From Chloroflexota bacterium (GTDB lineage Bacteria; Chloroflexota; Anaerolineae; SpSt-313): 64,000 nt of DNA. The notes below the pieces were generated by a model, which was not told the origin of the DNA, did no database searches, and worked only from the letters and a program-made list of their open reading frames with translations. Where the stretch lies: NCBI GenBank assembly GCA_029553955.1, contig JAKPJZ010000201.1:95785-159784 (forward strand), given 5' to 3'. Of this stretch, positions 8,248 to 17,582 are shown piece after piece (the first letter of the stretch is position 1; each line of letters opens with the position of its first letter). The position numbers and the translations under genes were made by a program.

Positions 8248-11200
8248 TCACATCTCCTTGCTGTCCCTCACAATAATGTTCCTGAGCAGCGTGTTGCTCT
8301 TGCCGTCCTGCAGAGCGGCCGTCAACCCTCCTCCGGGGTCTTGCTCATATTCGGCGGTCACATCGACAACGATGCGAAGAACTCTGGGCGCCTGCGACTG
8401 CAGTGGCTTGAGGATACTGCTGAACAGGGCGGTCAACTCCCGTAGTGAGCTTAGGGTACCCCGAACTGTGACGACGCGTCCCCGGTCTGACTCTACGCCG
8501 CCGGCCCCTCCCTTCAGGACCACTGAAACCCATCCCGACTTGAGCGCCTCCATATCTGTAGGTATGTTTGCCTCAGGGCCGCTGGGCCCCACATGATAGG
8601 CCAACTCTTGACTAGTCACAAGCTCTCTGAGAGCGAGATGGAACGACTTGTCGTCTATCGGAACGTTCCGGCCTTTGGCAACATATGCGTAGATGGCCGA
8701 CACACGGGCCGGCTGGCCACCACCGTTGACGGCCACCACAGCATCCCTTACCTCTTCGACGGTGACCTGTGTCGGTTGGGTGGTGATGGCCTCATACAAC
8801 GTAGGCCGCAGGAGCACCCACCTCTGGCCAATCTGTGGCTGCTCCTGGGGAGGCAGGGCCATCTGCTTGAAGTAGAGGGCTGTATAGCTGTCGCGTTGGT
8901 CGCGCGGGCTGTCGTCGTTGGTCAGGTGGCCCAGGGCAAACAGCCCTTTCTGCTGGCCAACACGAAGTGTGTCCAACAGGGTGTTCTGGTCTCGCAGCAC
9001 GGGCAGTGCAACCTGCCGGCAAAAGCGCTCCCATAGCTCGCGAGTCGTCACCGATAGTTGAGCCCGCGGCCAGGTGTGCTCCTGGTAGCGGTCCAGCAGC
9101 ACCTCGGGGGTCAGCTCGGTCATGATGGATTGTCCTGCTCCCGAGGAGCTCGTCAAGCGCTCCCAGGCCAAAGGGGCAATGAGCTTGCCCGGGCCATAGT
9201 GGCCAGAGCGTACGGTCGAGAGCTTGACGACGCTGGCGTTGCCCTCGCGTGCCACCGTCGGCAGCAGAGCCCAGCAATAGGCGCTGATAAGGCCGCGGAT
9301 AACGGCTGCGGATGCACTCTCCATACGGGCTGTGACAATGCTCTGCTGGGCGCCACCGATACGGTCCCATTCGCCCGAGTTGCGCTGTATCTTGCTCCAG
9401 CTCAAATAGTCTGCTGCCGCCTGTTTGGCCAGTTTGATGCCGCCTTCGTCGGCCGCACAGAAAACGAGGGTGTTGCGGTTCTGCCGCAACAGGTCGCCCC
9501 GTCTGTCCAGCATGGCCAGACAGGCCCGCTCGGTGTCACCGCTTGCCACTCCCTCGGTCACGGTGTACTGGGAGTCGAGCACGATGAGCTTGAGAGCCTC
9601 GTCATCAGGCACCGCCTGGCTATCCTCCGGGCGGTAGTGGACCTGGAATCCATGCCCTGGCATTTTGTCGCCCAGGGCATTCCTGGTGGTAGTATTCTGC
9701 ATGTGGGCGTCAACCTCGCCCGGCGTCAGGTTAGTGTAGTGGGTGTATTGCAGGCTAAGGACGTTGGGCTGTTTGCGGAACTGGTAGCGCGACTCCTCCC
9801 AGAAGTAGTAGAACAGACTGCGCTCAAAGCGGGCCAGGATGTCGTCCCACACGGACTCCGGAACGCCCGGCCTGCTGCAAGCCAACCTCAGCCCCTCCCG
9901 TGTGGCAGAAGGAACCTCGCCGCCGCCCACGCTGTAGAGCAATATGGTGGTCGCCAGCCCCTGAGCCAGGCTTCCAGTCTGGTGTTGTCGGTCCAGCAAC
10001 TGGGCCTTGGCCAACTCGCTCCCCGGCTGGGCTGCGATATCGGTGCCGATGACCGTCTCCCACTGCTCGTCGCCGGCGACGCGGCGCGCCATGCCGCGCA
10101 GGTCGCCAACCCCCAGGTCGACGTCACAACATTGGATGAGGGCGTTCTCACATCCCTCGCGGCGGGTCCACAGCTGCTGCAGCGCCAGGGCCAGAAAGCG
10201 CAGAGTATCGCGGGTCTCCTGAAAGCCTGCGCACGCCCCCCAGCGCTCATAGAGCACGGAGATGAGCTCGGGATGGAAAGGATAGCTGTGGGCTATCAGG
10301 CGCTCATAGTCGGCGCCCATCTTCTCCGCCGGCAGGCTGCCCAGACTGGCATAGAGCTGGCGGTAGCCCTTGGCCGTTGCCGCGGCGCTCTCTCCGTCCA
10401 CCTGTTCAAAGAGGCGCCGGCGGACGACCTCGTGTATCTCGCTACGCTGCACAGGGCGAATGGCCGTGGCCTCGCGCAGCACATGCTCGTTGAGTCGCTC
10501 CAGCCAGGCCATAGCGCCATCGCTCAGCATGTCCTCGCGGCTGGCGGTGAGGGAGACGATCATCACGGCGCCACGTGCGGCATTGACGGCGTCGGTCAGC
10601 TCGCGCAGAAAAGCCACGGTCTGCTCGGCCAGGCTCCTTTCCGCCGTCTTGATGCCGGTTACCTTGTCCACATAGTGCAAAGTCTCGTCAAAGAGGATTG
10701 CACAGGGCCCTGCATGCCGCAGCAACTCTACGAGCGCCTGGTCGCCGGGCGAGACGAGCGTCTCGTCGTTTTGGGCGACCAGGGCATAGGCGGCCGGGCC
10801 GCCGAGCTGATAGGCCACCTCGCCCCACAGGGTACGAATCTGTAGCCCCTCAGGGGTAGCGCGCCCCAGAGGGTTGAGGCTGGTGCCTGGAATGACTGCC
10901 ACCTGGGCCCTGGGTGGCCGCCCCAGGCCGGCTGCCTGCACGATAGCGGCAACATCGGCCACCTGCATGGCCTCTTCAGGATGCTTGAGCAGATGGAAAG
11001 CTGCCAGCTCGGAATGGCTTTTGCCGCCGCCAAAACCGGTCTGCAGCCACAGCACACCGTTCAGATCGCGGTTGCCGGCGACCCGCTGCAGAACGCGCGC
11101 AAGCAGGTCTCGCAGGCCATCGGTGAAGTAGGTCTTTTGGAAGAACAGGCGCGCATCGAGGTACTCGTCCGCACCCTCCCCTCGGGCAACGTGGCCCAGC

Positions 11201-11280
11201 TTGGCATCGAAGAGCCCTTCGTTGACGCGCCCTTTCGCAATATCCTCGTGCGGGGTGACCGCCTGCCACCATGCTTTCAT
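8248..11280 (-). CDS. DUF499-type large ATPase of a putative defence operon
   Basis: The 1010-residue protein has a Walker A motif GFGGGKSH at residues 82-89 and Walker B CAILFDE at 193-199, followed by KTAERSLAEQTVAFLREL, matching the DUF499 AAA-like ATPase family. DUF499 genes usually travel with DUF1156 methyltransferases and large helicases in defence islands, exactly as here. The rest of the protein has no motif I can name. It is the last gene of the three-gene operon, 40 bases after the methyltransferase stop. A 595-codon frame on the opposite strand (9058-10845) is a shadow. By eye the GC content is lower than in the flanking glycolytic genes, consistent with transfer. Confidence 0.82.
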   Translation of the reverse strand: MKAWWQAVTPHEDIAKGRVNEGLFDAKLGHVARGEGADEYLDARLFFQKTYFTDGLRDLLARVLQRVAGNRDLNGVLWLQTGFGGGKSHSELAAFHLLKHPEEAMQVADVAAIVQAAGLGRPPRAQVAVIPGTSLNPLGRATPEGLQIRTLWGEVAYQLGGPAAYALVAQNDETLVSPGDQALVELLRHAGPCAILFDETLHYVDKVTGIKTAERSLAEQTVAFLRELTDAVNAARGAVMIVSLTASREDMLSDGAMAWLERLNEHVLREATAIRPVQRSEIHEVVRRRLFEQVDGESAAATAKGYRQLYASLGSLPAEKMGADYERLIAHSYPFHPELISVLYERWGACAGFQETRDTLRFLALALQQLWTRREGCENALIQCCDVDLGVGDLRGMARRVAGDEQWETVIGTDIAAQPGSELAKAQLLDRQHQTGSLAQGLATTILLYSVGGGEVPSATREGLRLACSRPGVPESVWDDILARFERSLFYYFWEESRYQFRKQPNVLSLQYTHYTNLTPGEVDAHMQNTTTRNALGDKMPGHGFQVHYRPEDSQAVPDDEALKLIVLDSQYTVTEGVASGDTERACLAMLDRRGDLLRQNRNTLVFCAADEGGIKLAKQAAADYLSWSKIQRNSGEWDRIGGAQQSIVTARMESASAAVIRGLISAYCWALLPTVAREGNASVVKLSTVRSGHYGPGKLIAPLAWERLTSSSGAGQSIMTELTPEVLLDRYQEHTWPRAQLSVTTRELWERFCRQVALPVLRDQNTLLDTLRVGQQKGLFALGHLTNDDSPRDQRDSYTALYFKQMALPPQEQPQIGQRWVLLRPTLYEAITTQPTQVTVEEVRDAVVAVNGGGQPARVSAIYAYVAKGRNVPIDDKSFHLALRELVTSQELAYHVGPSGPEANIPTDMEALKSGWVSVVLKGGAGGVESDRGRVVTVRGTLSSLRELTALFSSILKPLQSQAPRVLRIVVDVTAEYEQDPGGGLTAALQDGKSNTLLRNIIVRDSKEM

Positions 11281-11320
11281 CGTCCCCTGCCTCCCGGAAG
11301 CCGCCTTTGCCGGCGCCCCC

Positions 11321-14044
11321 TTACAGCGGAAAATCCAGAGTAAGCTGTGTCGCCTCGCCTGGTTTGCCCTTGCGATTGTGACTGCCCCAAATGCCCAGCA
11401 TGCCCAACAGCAGGCGCCGCTCGGCGGATTCCTGGGGCTGCAGCTCGGCCAGGGCCAAAGCTACGCGGCGGGCCGGCTCCCCCTGGCCCTCCAGAAGCTC
11501 GGCCAGCTCCTCGCGCCGGTTATCGCGCCACAGCAGCGCGGCGGCATAGACGATATCGACCAGCGGGGCCTGGCCGGCGATGATGCGCGGCAGGGCAGTG
11601 CCCAGCAGCTCGGGGCGCTGCTCTGGGCCCCGCAGTAGCATCTTCTTGGAGCCGTTGTGGCGGCCAATCATCCCGCGACGCTCCAGCTCGCCCAGCTCGA
11701 CGCCGGTGGCCTTGTCGAGGAGGAGTGCGGCGCCGGTCTCGACAGCGTTGTTGCCATAGGTCCAGCGCCACAGCAGGGCGAACTGCGTCTCGGGGTCCAC
11801 CTCGCCGGGGTCCAGCCCCCGCAGGGCGCGCTCCAGCGAAAACTCGACGACCGTCTGGCGCACCAAGGTGAGGAAGCTGGCCACGGAGACGGGCTGGCCG
11901 TTGGCGTAGCGCACCTCGGCGAAACGGGAGTAAGCCGAGAGGGCTGGCCCGATGGCGCTGACGAAAAAGTCGGCGCCGCCGATGCCCGCGGCCCAAAAGC
12001 GGTCCAGGGCCTGGCGCACGGCAATGCGCATCTCGGGCAGCACCTGGTCCAGATAGCCGGTGCGCTCGCCCTGCCGTTTGCGGCAGACCAGCAGAATGGT
12101 CGCCGCCAGCATGGCGCCGCCCAGCCAGTCACGCCGGGCCGCCGTTTCGGTTTCGATGGGCCAGGAGGCCGTCACCTGCAGGCCGGCGCGGATGAGTGCG
12201 GCGACCAAAGCCTCCCAGGCGCTGGTCGCCTGATGGGCGTACATTACCATGGCGATGCCGTCGGGCTTCAGCACCCGGCGTAGCTCGCTCAGCGCACGAG
12301 AGAGGCCATCCTCAAAAGCCTTCTGTGCTTTCGCTTTGCTCCCATGCCGACCTGGGTCAGCCACAATCTCAGCTGCCTTGGGCGTCATAGCCGAGGGAAA
12401 GTGCTCGGGCAGGATATCGCTCAGAGCACGGTGCAGCCAGACGTACTGCATGTCGGCCAGGTAGCTGTACCCAACGCTATCATAATAGGGCGGGTCGGTG
12501 AGCACAGCGTCGAAATGGTCATCGGGGAAGGGCGGCTGGGCTGCATCGCCCCAGCCCACCTTCGCAGGTGCCTCGGCTGCACCAATCAGGCGTCGAATCG
12601 CAGGCAACGCCCAGCGCAGAGTGCTGGCCCAACTGCCGGAGCCATCGGCCAACGGGTTGGCCTCGACATAGTCCCACAGCATCGGCAGGCGATGGCCTCC
12701 GGTTGCCGCCTGGACGTTGTCTCGGGTGTTGTCCCATCTGGACCCTTCAGACATCCTCAACACCAGCCGGCTCACCGTCAGCGCCAGGTAGAGGGCCACG
12801 GTGCGGGCCTCCGCGGCGCCACTGCCGGCGGCCAGCAACGCATCATGCGCCGCGCTCACACCCTGGCAGAAGGTAGCGAGCGCCAACTGCTGGCGGGCGT
12901 TGTGCATCTCGCCCCAGGTCTCTACGCCATAGGGAGTCACGTTGAGCCAGCGTCCGCCGGTTGTAGCTATGGGTTCGTCCGGCACCAGTGCCAGGAAGGG
13001 GTCGTCGTGATTGGCGATGGCCTCCGCAAGGGCGCTTTGTGCGGCTGCATAGGCGGCGCGGTCGTCATCAGTGGCGGGGCGAAAGCGCATACCCGACTTC
13101 CCTTCCCCTCCGACGGCCACCGCCAGAAGCAAACGGCCATCCTGCTTGGCCATGCACTGGGCCTTGACTTCGTAGGGGGAAAGGGTCTGGAGGCAGAAAG
13201 GGCACTGGACCGAACCGCGGGCCATGGTGCCCCGGTCAGGGCCATCGGCGACTGCGGCGGCGCCAATGAACACCTCGACCTCGAAGGTGCGGTTCGGCTG
13301 AGGGATCAGGCGATACGCTACGGGCGGCTTGTCGTTGCGGCGGCTGAGCCAGCGGTGGGCAATGAGCGGAATCTCGGCGCCACAGGCTGGGTTGGTGCAG
13401 CGCACCGTCTTGGCCCAGAAGAAAGCCTCGGGCGCGCCACCATCCGCAGCGTGGTAGTACGGCGCCAACTGGGGGCGCACCCAGTCCAGCAACCAGGCGC
13501 CCCAGGCTTCCACAGCCTGCACCAGGTTGCCGGTGCGAGGGGCATCCGGCTCGTCCAGCAGGGTTGGCTCGCGAACGGGCAGGCGGAAAGCCGTATGGGC
13601 AAAGCGCATGGGGTAATCCACCGTAGCCAGCAGGGTCAGCACGGCCACAGGATTGAGGTCCAGGGCGTGGGCCTCACAGCCCAGCCGGATGGCCTCCAGG
13701 GGTAGGGACCCACCCCCGGCGAAAGGATCCAGAACGCGGGGCTGTTCGCCGGCAAAGGTGGCTCTGATGTAGCGGCGCATCTCTGCCAGACGCTCTTTCT
13801 TGGTCTGCGGCGCTGTCTCGCTCAGGGTGTCGGTGATGAGGCTCAGAAGCTCCAGCCGCCCCTGCTCGGTGTTGGGTGCATCCACCAGGGCAGCAAAGGT
13901 GGCAGCGCGACAGGCCGCCAGCGGCCGCCGCGCGAACCAGGTGTGGATGGTGTGGATAGCGCCGTAGGAGATGGATTTGCTGCTCTCCCGGCTTATCTCG
14001 GCCAGGGGCAGCAGCTCTTCGATCAGACGCCGTTGCTGGCTCAT
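11321..14044 (-). CDS. DUF1156 adenine-type DNA methyltransferase
   Basis: The 907-residue protein starts with LIEELLPLAEISRESSKS and the RRP segment typical of DUF1156. The AdoMet motif DPFAGGG is at residues 106-112 and the catalytic DPPY at 517-520, so the DNA amino-methyltransferase core is split by about 400 residues. Within this insertion, cysteines at 216/221 and a CPFC at 281-284 look like a zinc ribbon. DPPY enzymes methylate adenine N6 or cytosine N4; the sequence recognised is unknown. Its ATG shares the four bases 14041-14044 (ATGA) with the stop of the upstream helicase gene, implying translational coupling. It probably marks self DNA for the defence operon. Confidence 0.88.
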   Translation of the reverse strand: MSQQRRLIEELLPLAEISRESSKSISYGAIHTIHTWFARRPLAACRAATFAALVDAPNTEQGRLELLSLITDTLSETAPQTKKERLAEMRRYIRATFAGEQPRVLDPFAGGGSLPLEAIRLGCEAHALDLNPVAVLTLLATVDYPMRFAHTAFRLPVREPTLLDEPDAPRTGNLVQAVEAWGAWLLDWVRPQLAPYYHAADGGAPEAFFWAKTVRCTNPACGAEIPLIAHRWLSRRNDKPPVAYRLIPQPNRTFEVEVFIGAAAVADGPDRGTMARGSVQCPFCLQTLSPYEVKAQCMAKQDGRLLLAVAVGGEGKSGMRFRPATDDDRAAYAAAQSALAEAIANHDDPFLALVPDEPIATTGGRWLNVTPYGVETWGEMHNARQQLALATFCQGVSAAHDALLAAGSGAAEARTVALYLALTVSRLVLRMSEGSRWDNTRDNVQAATGGHRLPMLWDYVEANPLADGSGSWASTLRWALPAIRRLIGAAEAPAKVGWGDAAQPPFPDDHFDAVLTDPPYYDSVGYSYLADMQYVWLHRALSDILPEHFPSAMTPKAAEIVADPGRHGSKAKAQKAFEDGLSRALSELRRVLKPDGIAMVMYAHQATSAWEALVAALIRAGLQVTASWPIETETAARRDWLGGAMLAATILLVCRKRQGERTGYLDQVLPEMRIAVRQALDRFWAAGIGGADFFVSAIGPALSAYSRFAEVRYANGQPVSVASFLTLVRQTVVEFSLERALRGLDPGEVDPETQFALLWRWTYGNNAVETGAALLLDKATGVELGELERRGMIGRHNGSKKMLLRGPEQRPELLGTALPRIIAGQAPLVDIVYAAALLWRDNRREELAELLEGQGEPARRVALALAELQPQESAERRLLLGMLGIWGSHNRKGKPGEATQLTLDFPL

Positions 14045-17000
14045 GGGGTTCCTTCGTCCGCTGCCGCCCGCCAGGTAGCTGCGTCAAAGCCATAGTGCGC
14101 GCCAGTATGCAGCACCACATCGGGCGCCATGCGGGTCAGCGGGTCGCGCACCACAGTGACGGGCGCCTGGCCCAAGGGGTCAGTGACGATGTAGAGGTAG
14201 AACGAGCCCCGCAAGCGTTGGGCGGCGCGGCGCTCGTTTTCAGACATGAAGATGCGGCCGGTGGTGGTGCCCTTGACCTCGATACAACGCGGGCCGCCGG
14301 GGCCAGTGCTATGGAGGTCATAGGGGTGCAGGTAATGGTCGCCGGTGAGGTCGGTCACCTCTCGACCGTGGGCCTGCTCGTACCGCACCACGGCAGCCAT
14401 GGCCGCTTCCGCTACTTCTGGCCTCAGGTCACGCAGCTCGACCACAGGCGGCTCCGCCAGGGGCAGCACCGCCGACACCCCAAGGATCTCCGCAAACGTC
14501 AGCGAGCAGGCCTCCTCGCGCGCCAGTTGCTCCTGAAGGGCGCTCAGGCGACACTGAGCCTCGTGCAACCCCCTCTCGGCCACATCTGCGTCTAGCTGCA
14601 TCTCCCACACGGCCTCTTGGTAGGCCTGGTCCGCCAGTGCGACGGCCCGTGTTGCTTCGGAGACTAGAGAGGCTCGCCTTAAGGTCACCATTCCGCGCCG
14701 ACGCGCGCTCTCGTGGCGCAGCCACGGCATCTGCTGGTGTTCAAGGCTCCAAGCCCATGCTGCTGCTGGGTCATGGGAGAAAGCCGTCATCCACGCTGGG
14801 AGTTGGGCTCTGGAGGTCGCAGGGGCCAGGTCGATGAGTGCCGATGTCGGTACGTTCTCCAGGCTATCCTGGTTCTGGCGAACGGCGAACAGCCGCTCCG
14901 AGACTATCTGCCCCTGCCCATCAAGCACTCGCCCCTTTATGTGCCAGATGAGATAGCCCTTCCCTGCCGGCAGGCTGGCATCCCAAAACAAGGCGCCCTG
15001 CGGAAGCGCACTGCCCCACAGCTCCTTGGCGAGGGCGAGGAAGCGATCAAGGGTCGGACTCCCCAGCGCTAGGAGGCGGGCGCCTGTCGTCTTGCCGGCC
15101 ATCTCCTGGTCGAAGGTGAGCACGACCTGCTCGCCCTGCCGGACGCCGAGGCACTCGGCAGTGACTTTGCGCTGAGCTGTGACCGCAAAGCCTTGAGCAT
15201 CGCCAGGGTCGCTGCCTTGGCTCGGCCATGCCTCGGGAGCCTCGCCGAGGGTTTGCAGCACATCCACCACAAAGTGTTGTGCATACTCGGGGGTCAGGCG
15301 GAAATGGCGCGACGCCTGGCGGATGTCATCGTAAGCCCTGGGGTCCAGAGGACGGCTTCTCCCTTCACCCTGCCGATAGCGCTCAACGCCCCGCTCGGTG
15401 GCCCGGAGCAGTTCCTGCAGGACCTCATATTGGGACCCCTGCTCGGCAGGCGATGCGGCAACCTTGGCCAGCAAAGCCTCTACGTCGGCGTCGGCCACCA
15501 GCAGGCTGATGACGTCGAACACCCGGTCTCCCAGGTGGTCTCGCATTACCTCCAGCCGTTCCATGAGGCCGCGCAGCACAAAGCCCTCGCGGGTATCGCC
15601 GGCGCCCAAGTTGTAGATGCGAGCCACGCGCTCCTGCCCATAACGGTGGATGCGCCCCATGCGCTGCTCCAGGCGCGCGGGAACCCAGGGCAGGTCAAAG
15701 TTTACCATGCGGGCGCAGAACTGCAGGTTGATGCCTTCGCCGGCCGCCTCGGTGGCGACCATCACCTGGCAACGCTCGTGGAACTCCTTCTCTGCCTGAA
15801 GACGGTCCTGTTGGGACATGGAGCCGTCAATTTGCGTGACGGTGTAACCCCACTCCTCGAAAAGCCTGCGGAGGAAGACCAGGGTGTCCAGGAACTCGGT
15901 GAAAACGAGCAGCCTCTCGCCGTTGCCAGGGACTACGCCCGCCTCCACCATCACCTCCTGCAGCTTGACGACCTTGGTTTCGGGGCCCTGCTGGTGCACG
16001 CCTTCGATCCCGACCAGGAGCTGGTCGATCTCGTCCACCTCACGGTGGCGTTCTCTGGCGCTTCGCGCCGGAGAAACCGTTTCAGCACGAGCCTCCGCCG
16101 CCCAGCGTTCGGCTTCGGGTGCATCTTCGCCATAGCTCAACGGTGCCTGCGGCGCACTACCAGATGGAGACAGCAGGGCGTGGCGCCTCCGGAGCAGGGG
16201 ATGCTCAAGGGCAGCCAAGCTGGATGCCACCCGGCGCTGCAGAATGGTCATGGCAAATTGGGTATTGACCCGAACCTGCCCTCCCAGCTTCTCAGCCGCG
16301 CGGTAGGTCTTGGTCACATAATCAGTGAGAGCCCGGTACAGTCCCCACTCAGACGAGTTGTCGCTCAGGAGGTACCAGCGAGTCTCCACCTCGCGTGGGC
16401 GGAATAGCGGCTGCCCATCAAAGCCGACCATCTCCTCTTTCAGCCGGCGCAGCATCATCGGAGTGCCGGGCATAGAGCCATCGGCAGGGCAGGCTACAGA
16501 GGGGTCGGTGACACCTGCATCCAGGAGCTGCAACAGCTTTAGAAAGTTCACGGCATCGCCCTTGTGGGGGGTCGCTGTGGCCAACACAAGGTGCTTGGTG
16601 CGCCGGGCCAGAATCCTGCCCAGTTCGTAGGCCTGGGTGTGGCGTGTCTCATAGCCCGCCATGTGGTGGGCTTCGTCTATGACAACGAGATCCCAGGGCA
16701 CAGCAGCCAGGGTTGCTCGAATCTCATACTGGCTGGCAAAGGACACGCTGGTGATTGCCTGTTGGGTCTTGGTCCAGATCTCAGGGTCCTTGCGCAAGGA
16801 GTCGCGGTCGACGACCCCAAAGCTCTCGAAAAACTTGTCCCGCATTTCGCGCTGCCATTGGAGGACCAGAGCGGCAGGGGCTACAATCAGAGTGCGCAGC
16901 GCGGGCTGGCGCATGCGCAGCTCTTTGTGCAGCAGCCCGCACATCACTGTCTTGCCGGCTCCAGCATCGTGAGCCATCAAGTGGCGGATGACTGGCTGCG

Positions 17001-17337
17001 GCAGCATAAAGGTGTAGACGGCTTCCAACTGATGAGGTAAAAGGTGGATCGCTGCATTGTTGGTGGCCAGAAGGGGGTCGCACGAATACCCGAGGCGCAG
17101 CCGCTCGCCCTCCAAGGCCAGGCGATAGTGGCTCGCGTCAGCATCCAGGCTGGGCCGCCACTGGACAACGTTGGCCTGTTGCCAGGCCTCCGCTGGCAGA
17201 ATCGACCCATAATGGTAGCCGGTCGCCTCCCCTGCGCCGCTAAAGGCGATAGTCCCCGCTCGCATCTCTTCTTGCGCAGCGATGCGGATGGATTCGGGCC
17301 AATAGGGCCCCGTGACACGGCTTCCCAGAATGTACAT
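14041..17337 (-). CDS. SNF2-type helicase with C-terminal DUF3883-like domain
   Basis: The 1098-residue protein is a two-RecA-domain SF2 helicase of the SNF2 group: motif I HDAGAGKT at 123-130, motif II DEAH at 221-224, motif III ATATP at 253-257, and a strong motif V/VI region (GEGINLQFC, then RLEQRMGRIHRYGQ). Near residue 1030 the segment RCIEVKGTTTG resembles the DUF3883 core, whose Glu-x-Lys pattern is related to PD-(D/E)xK nuclease folds; nuclease activity is inference. It is the first gene of the operon with the methyltransferase and the DUF499 ATPase. ATG 17337 follows an AAGGCGACGAA stretch. A promoter lies 60-90 bases upstream. Confidence 0.88.
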   Translation of the reverse strand: MYILGSRVTGPYWPESIRIAAQEEMRAGTIAFSGAGEATGYHYGSILPAEAWQQANVVQWRPSLDADASHYRLALEGERLRLGYSCDPLLATNNAAIHLLPHQLEAVYTFMLPQPVIRHLMAHDAGAGKTVMCGLLHKELRMRQPALRTLIVAPAALVLQWQREMRDKFFESFGVVDRDSLRKDPEIWTKTQQAITSVSFASQYEIRATLAAVPWDLVVIDEAHHMAGYETRHTQAYELGRILARRTKHLVLATATPHKGDAVNFLKLLQLLDAGVTDPSVACPADGSMPGTPMMLRRLKEEMVGFDGQPLFRPREVETRWYLLSDNSSEWGLYRALTDYVTKTYRAAEKLGGQVRVNTQFAMTILQRRVASSLAALEHPLLRRRHALLSPSGSAPQAPLSYGEDAPEAERWAAEARAETVSPARSARERHREVDEIDQLLVGIEGVHQQGPETKVVKLQEVMVEAGVVPGNGERLLVFTEFLDTLVFLRRLFEEWGYTVTQIDGSMSQQDRLQAEKEFHERCQVMVATEAAGEGINLQFCARMVNFDLPWVPARLEQRMGRIHRYGQERVARIYNLGAGDTREGFVLRGLMERLEVMRDHLGDRVFDVISLLVADADVEALLAKVAASPAEQGSQYEVLQELLRATERGVERYRQGEGRSRPLDPRAYDDIRQASRHFRLTPEYAQHFVVDVLQTLGEAPEAWPSQGSDPGDAQGFAVTAQRKVTAECLGVRQGEQVVLTFDQEMAGKTTGARLLALGSPTLDRFLALAKELWGSALPQGALFWDASLPAGKGYLIWHIKGRVLDGQGQIVSERLFAVRQNQDSLENVPTSALIDLAPATSRAQLPAWMTAFSHDPAAAWAWSLEHQQMPWLRHESARRRGMVTLRRASLVSEATRAVALADQAYQEAVWEMQLDADVAERGLHEAQCRLSALQEQLAREEACSLTFAEILGVSAVLPLAEPPVVELRDLRPEVAEAAMAAVVRYEQAHGREVTDLTGDHYLHPYDLHSTGPGGPRCIEVKGTTTGRIFMSENERRAAQRLRGSFYLYIVTDPLGQAPVTVVRDPLTRMAPDVVLHTGAHYGFDAATWRAAADEGTP

Positions 17338-17396
17338 TTCGTCGCCTTGAATGAGTGACAGAAGCTACGATGACCGAACAAGGCCACCACATACGT

Positions 17397-17425
17397 ACTA
17401 TACACCTGGCCCCTCTGAGGGCCAA
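17397..17425 (-). promoter_or_regulatory. Promoter of the helicase-methylase-ATPase operon with an embedded inverted repeat
   Basis: Read on the minus strand, TTGGCC (17420-17425), 17 bases, TATAGT (17397-17402), giving a leader of about 53 bases. TGGCCC (17407-17412) and GGGCCA (17419-17424) form an inverted repeat across the spacer and -35 box, a plausible operator. Confidence 0.5.
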
Positions 17426-17460
17426 ATGCCCGCGCCAAATAGACTCCTCGCATCGGCCTA

Positions 17461-17489
17461 TTGACAACTGCCGGATTCTGCTGTATTCT
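17461..17489 (+). promoter_or_regulatory. Sigma-70-type promoter upstream of the gene at 17583
   Basis: TTGACA (17461-17466), a 17-base spacer and TATTCT (17484-17489). It diverges from the defence-operon promoter. Confidence 0.6.
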
Positions 17490-17582
17490 GTGTCAGAACA
17501 TGTGTGCTATCCGGTCCTTCGTTCCCCTTACGCAGTATTCATCACCCAGTACTCGACGCATCGCGCATCGCGGAGGCCCGCT

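Noticed and set aside
9058..10845. 595-codon open frame on the plus strand inside the DUF499 gene
   Set aside because: No ribosome site and no recognisable motif; the opposite strand has Walker A and B motifs and an operon context.
12344..13705. 453-codon open frame antisense to the DUF1156 gene
   Set aside because: The sense strand has DPFAGGG and DPPY motifs; the antisense product resembles no family.
8248..17337. BREX or DISARM system
   Set aside because: There is no PglZ or BrxC-like protein, and no DrmA/DrmB pair or PLD protein; the DUF499 plus DUF1156 combination fits another type.
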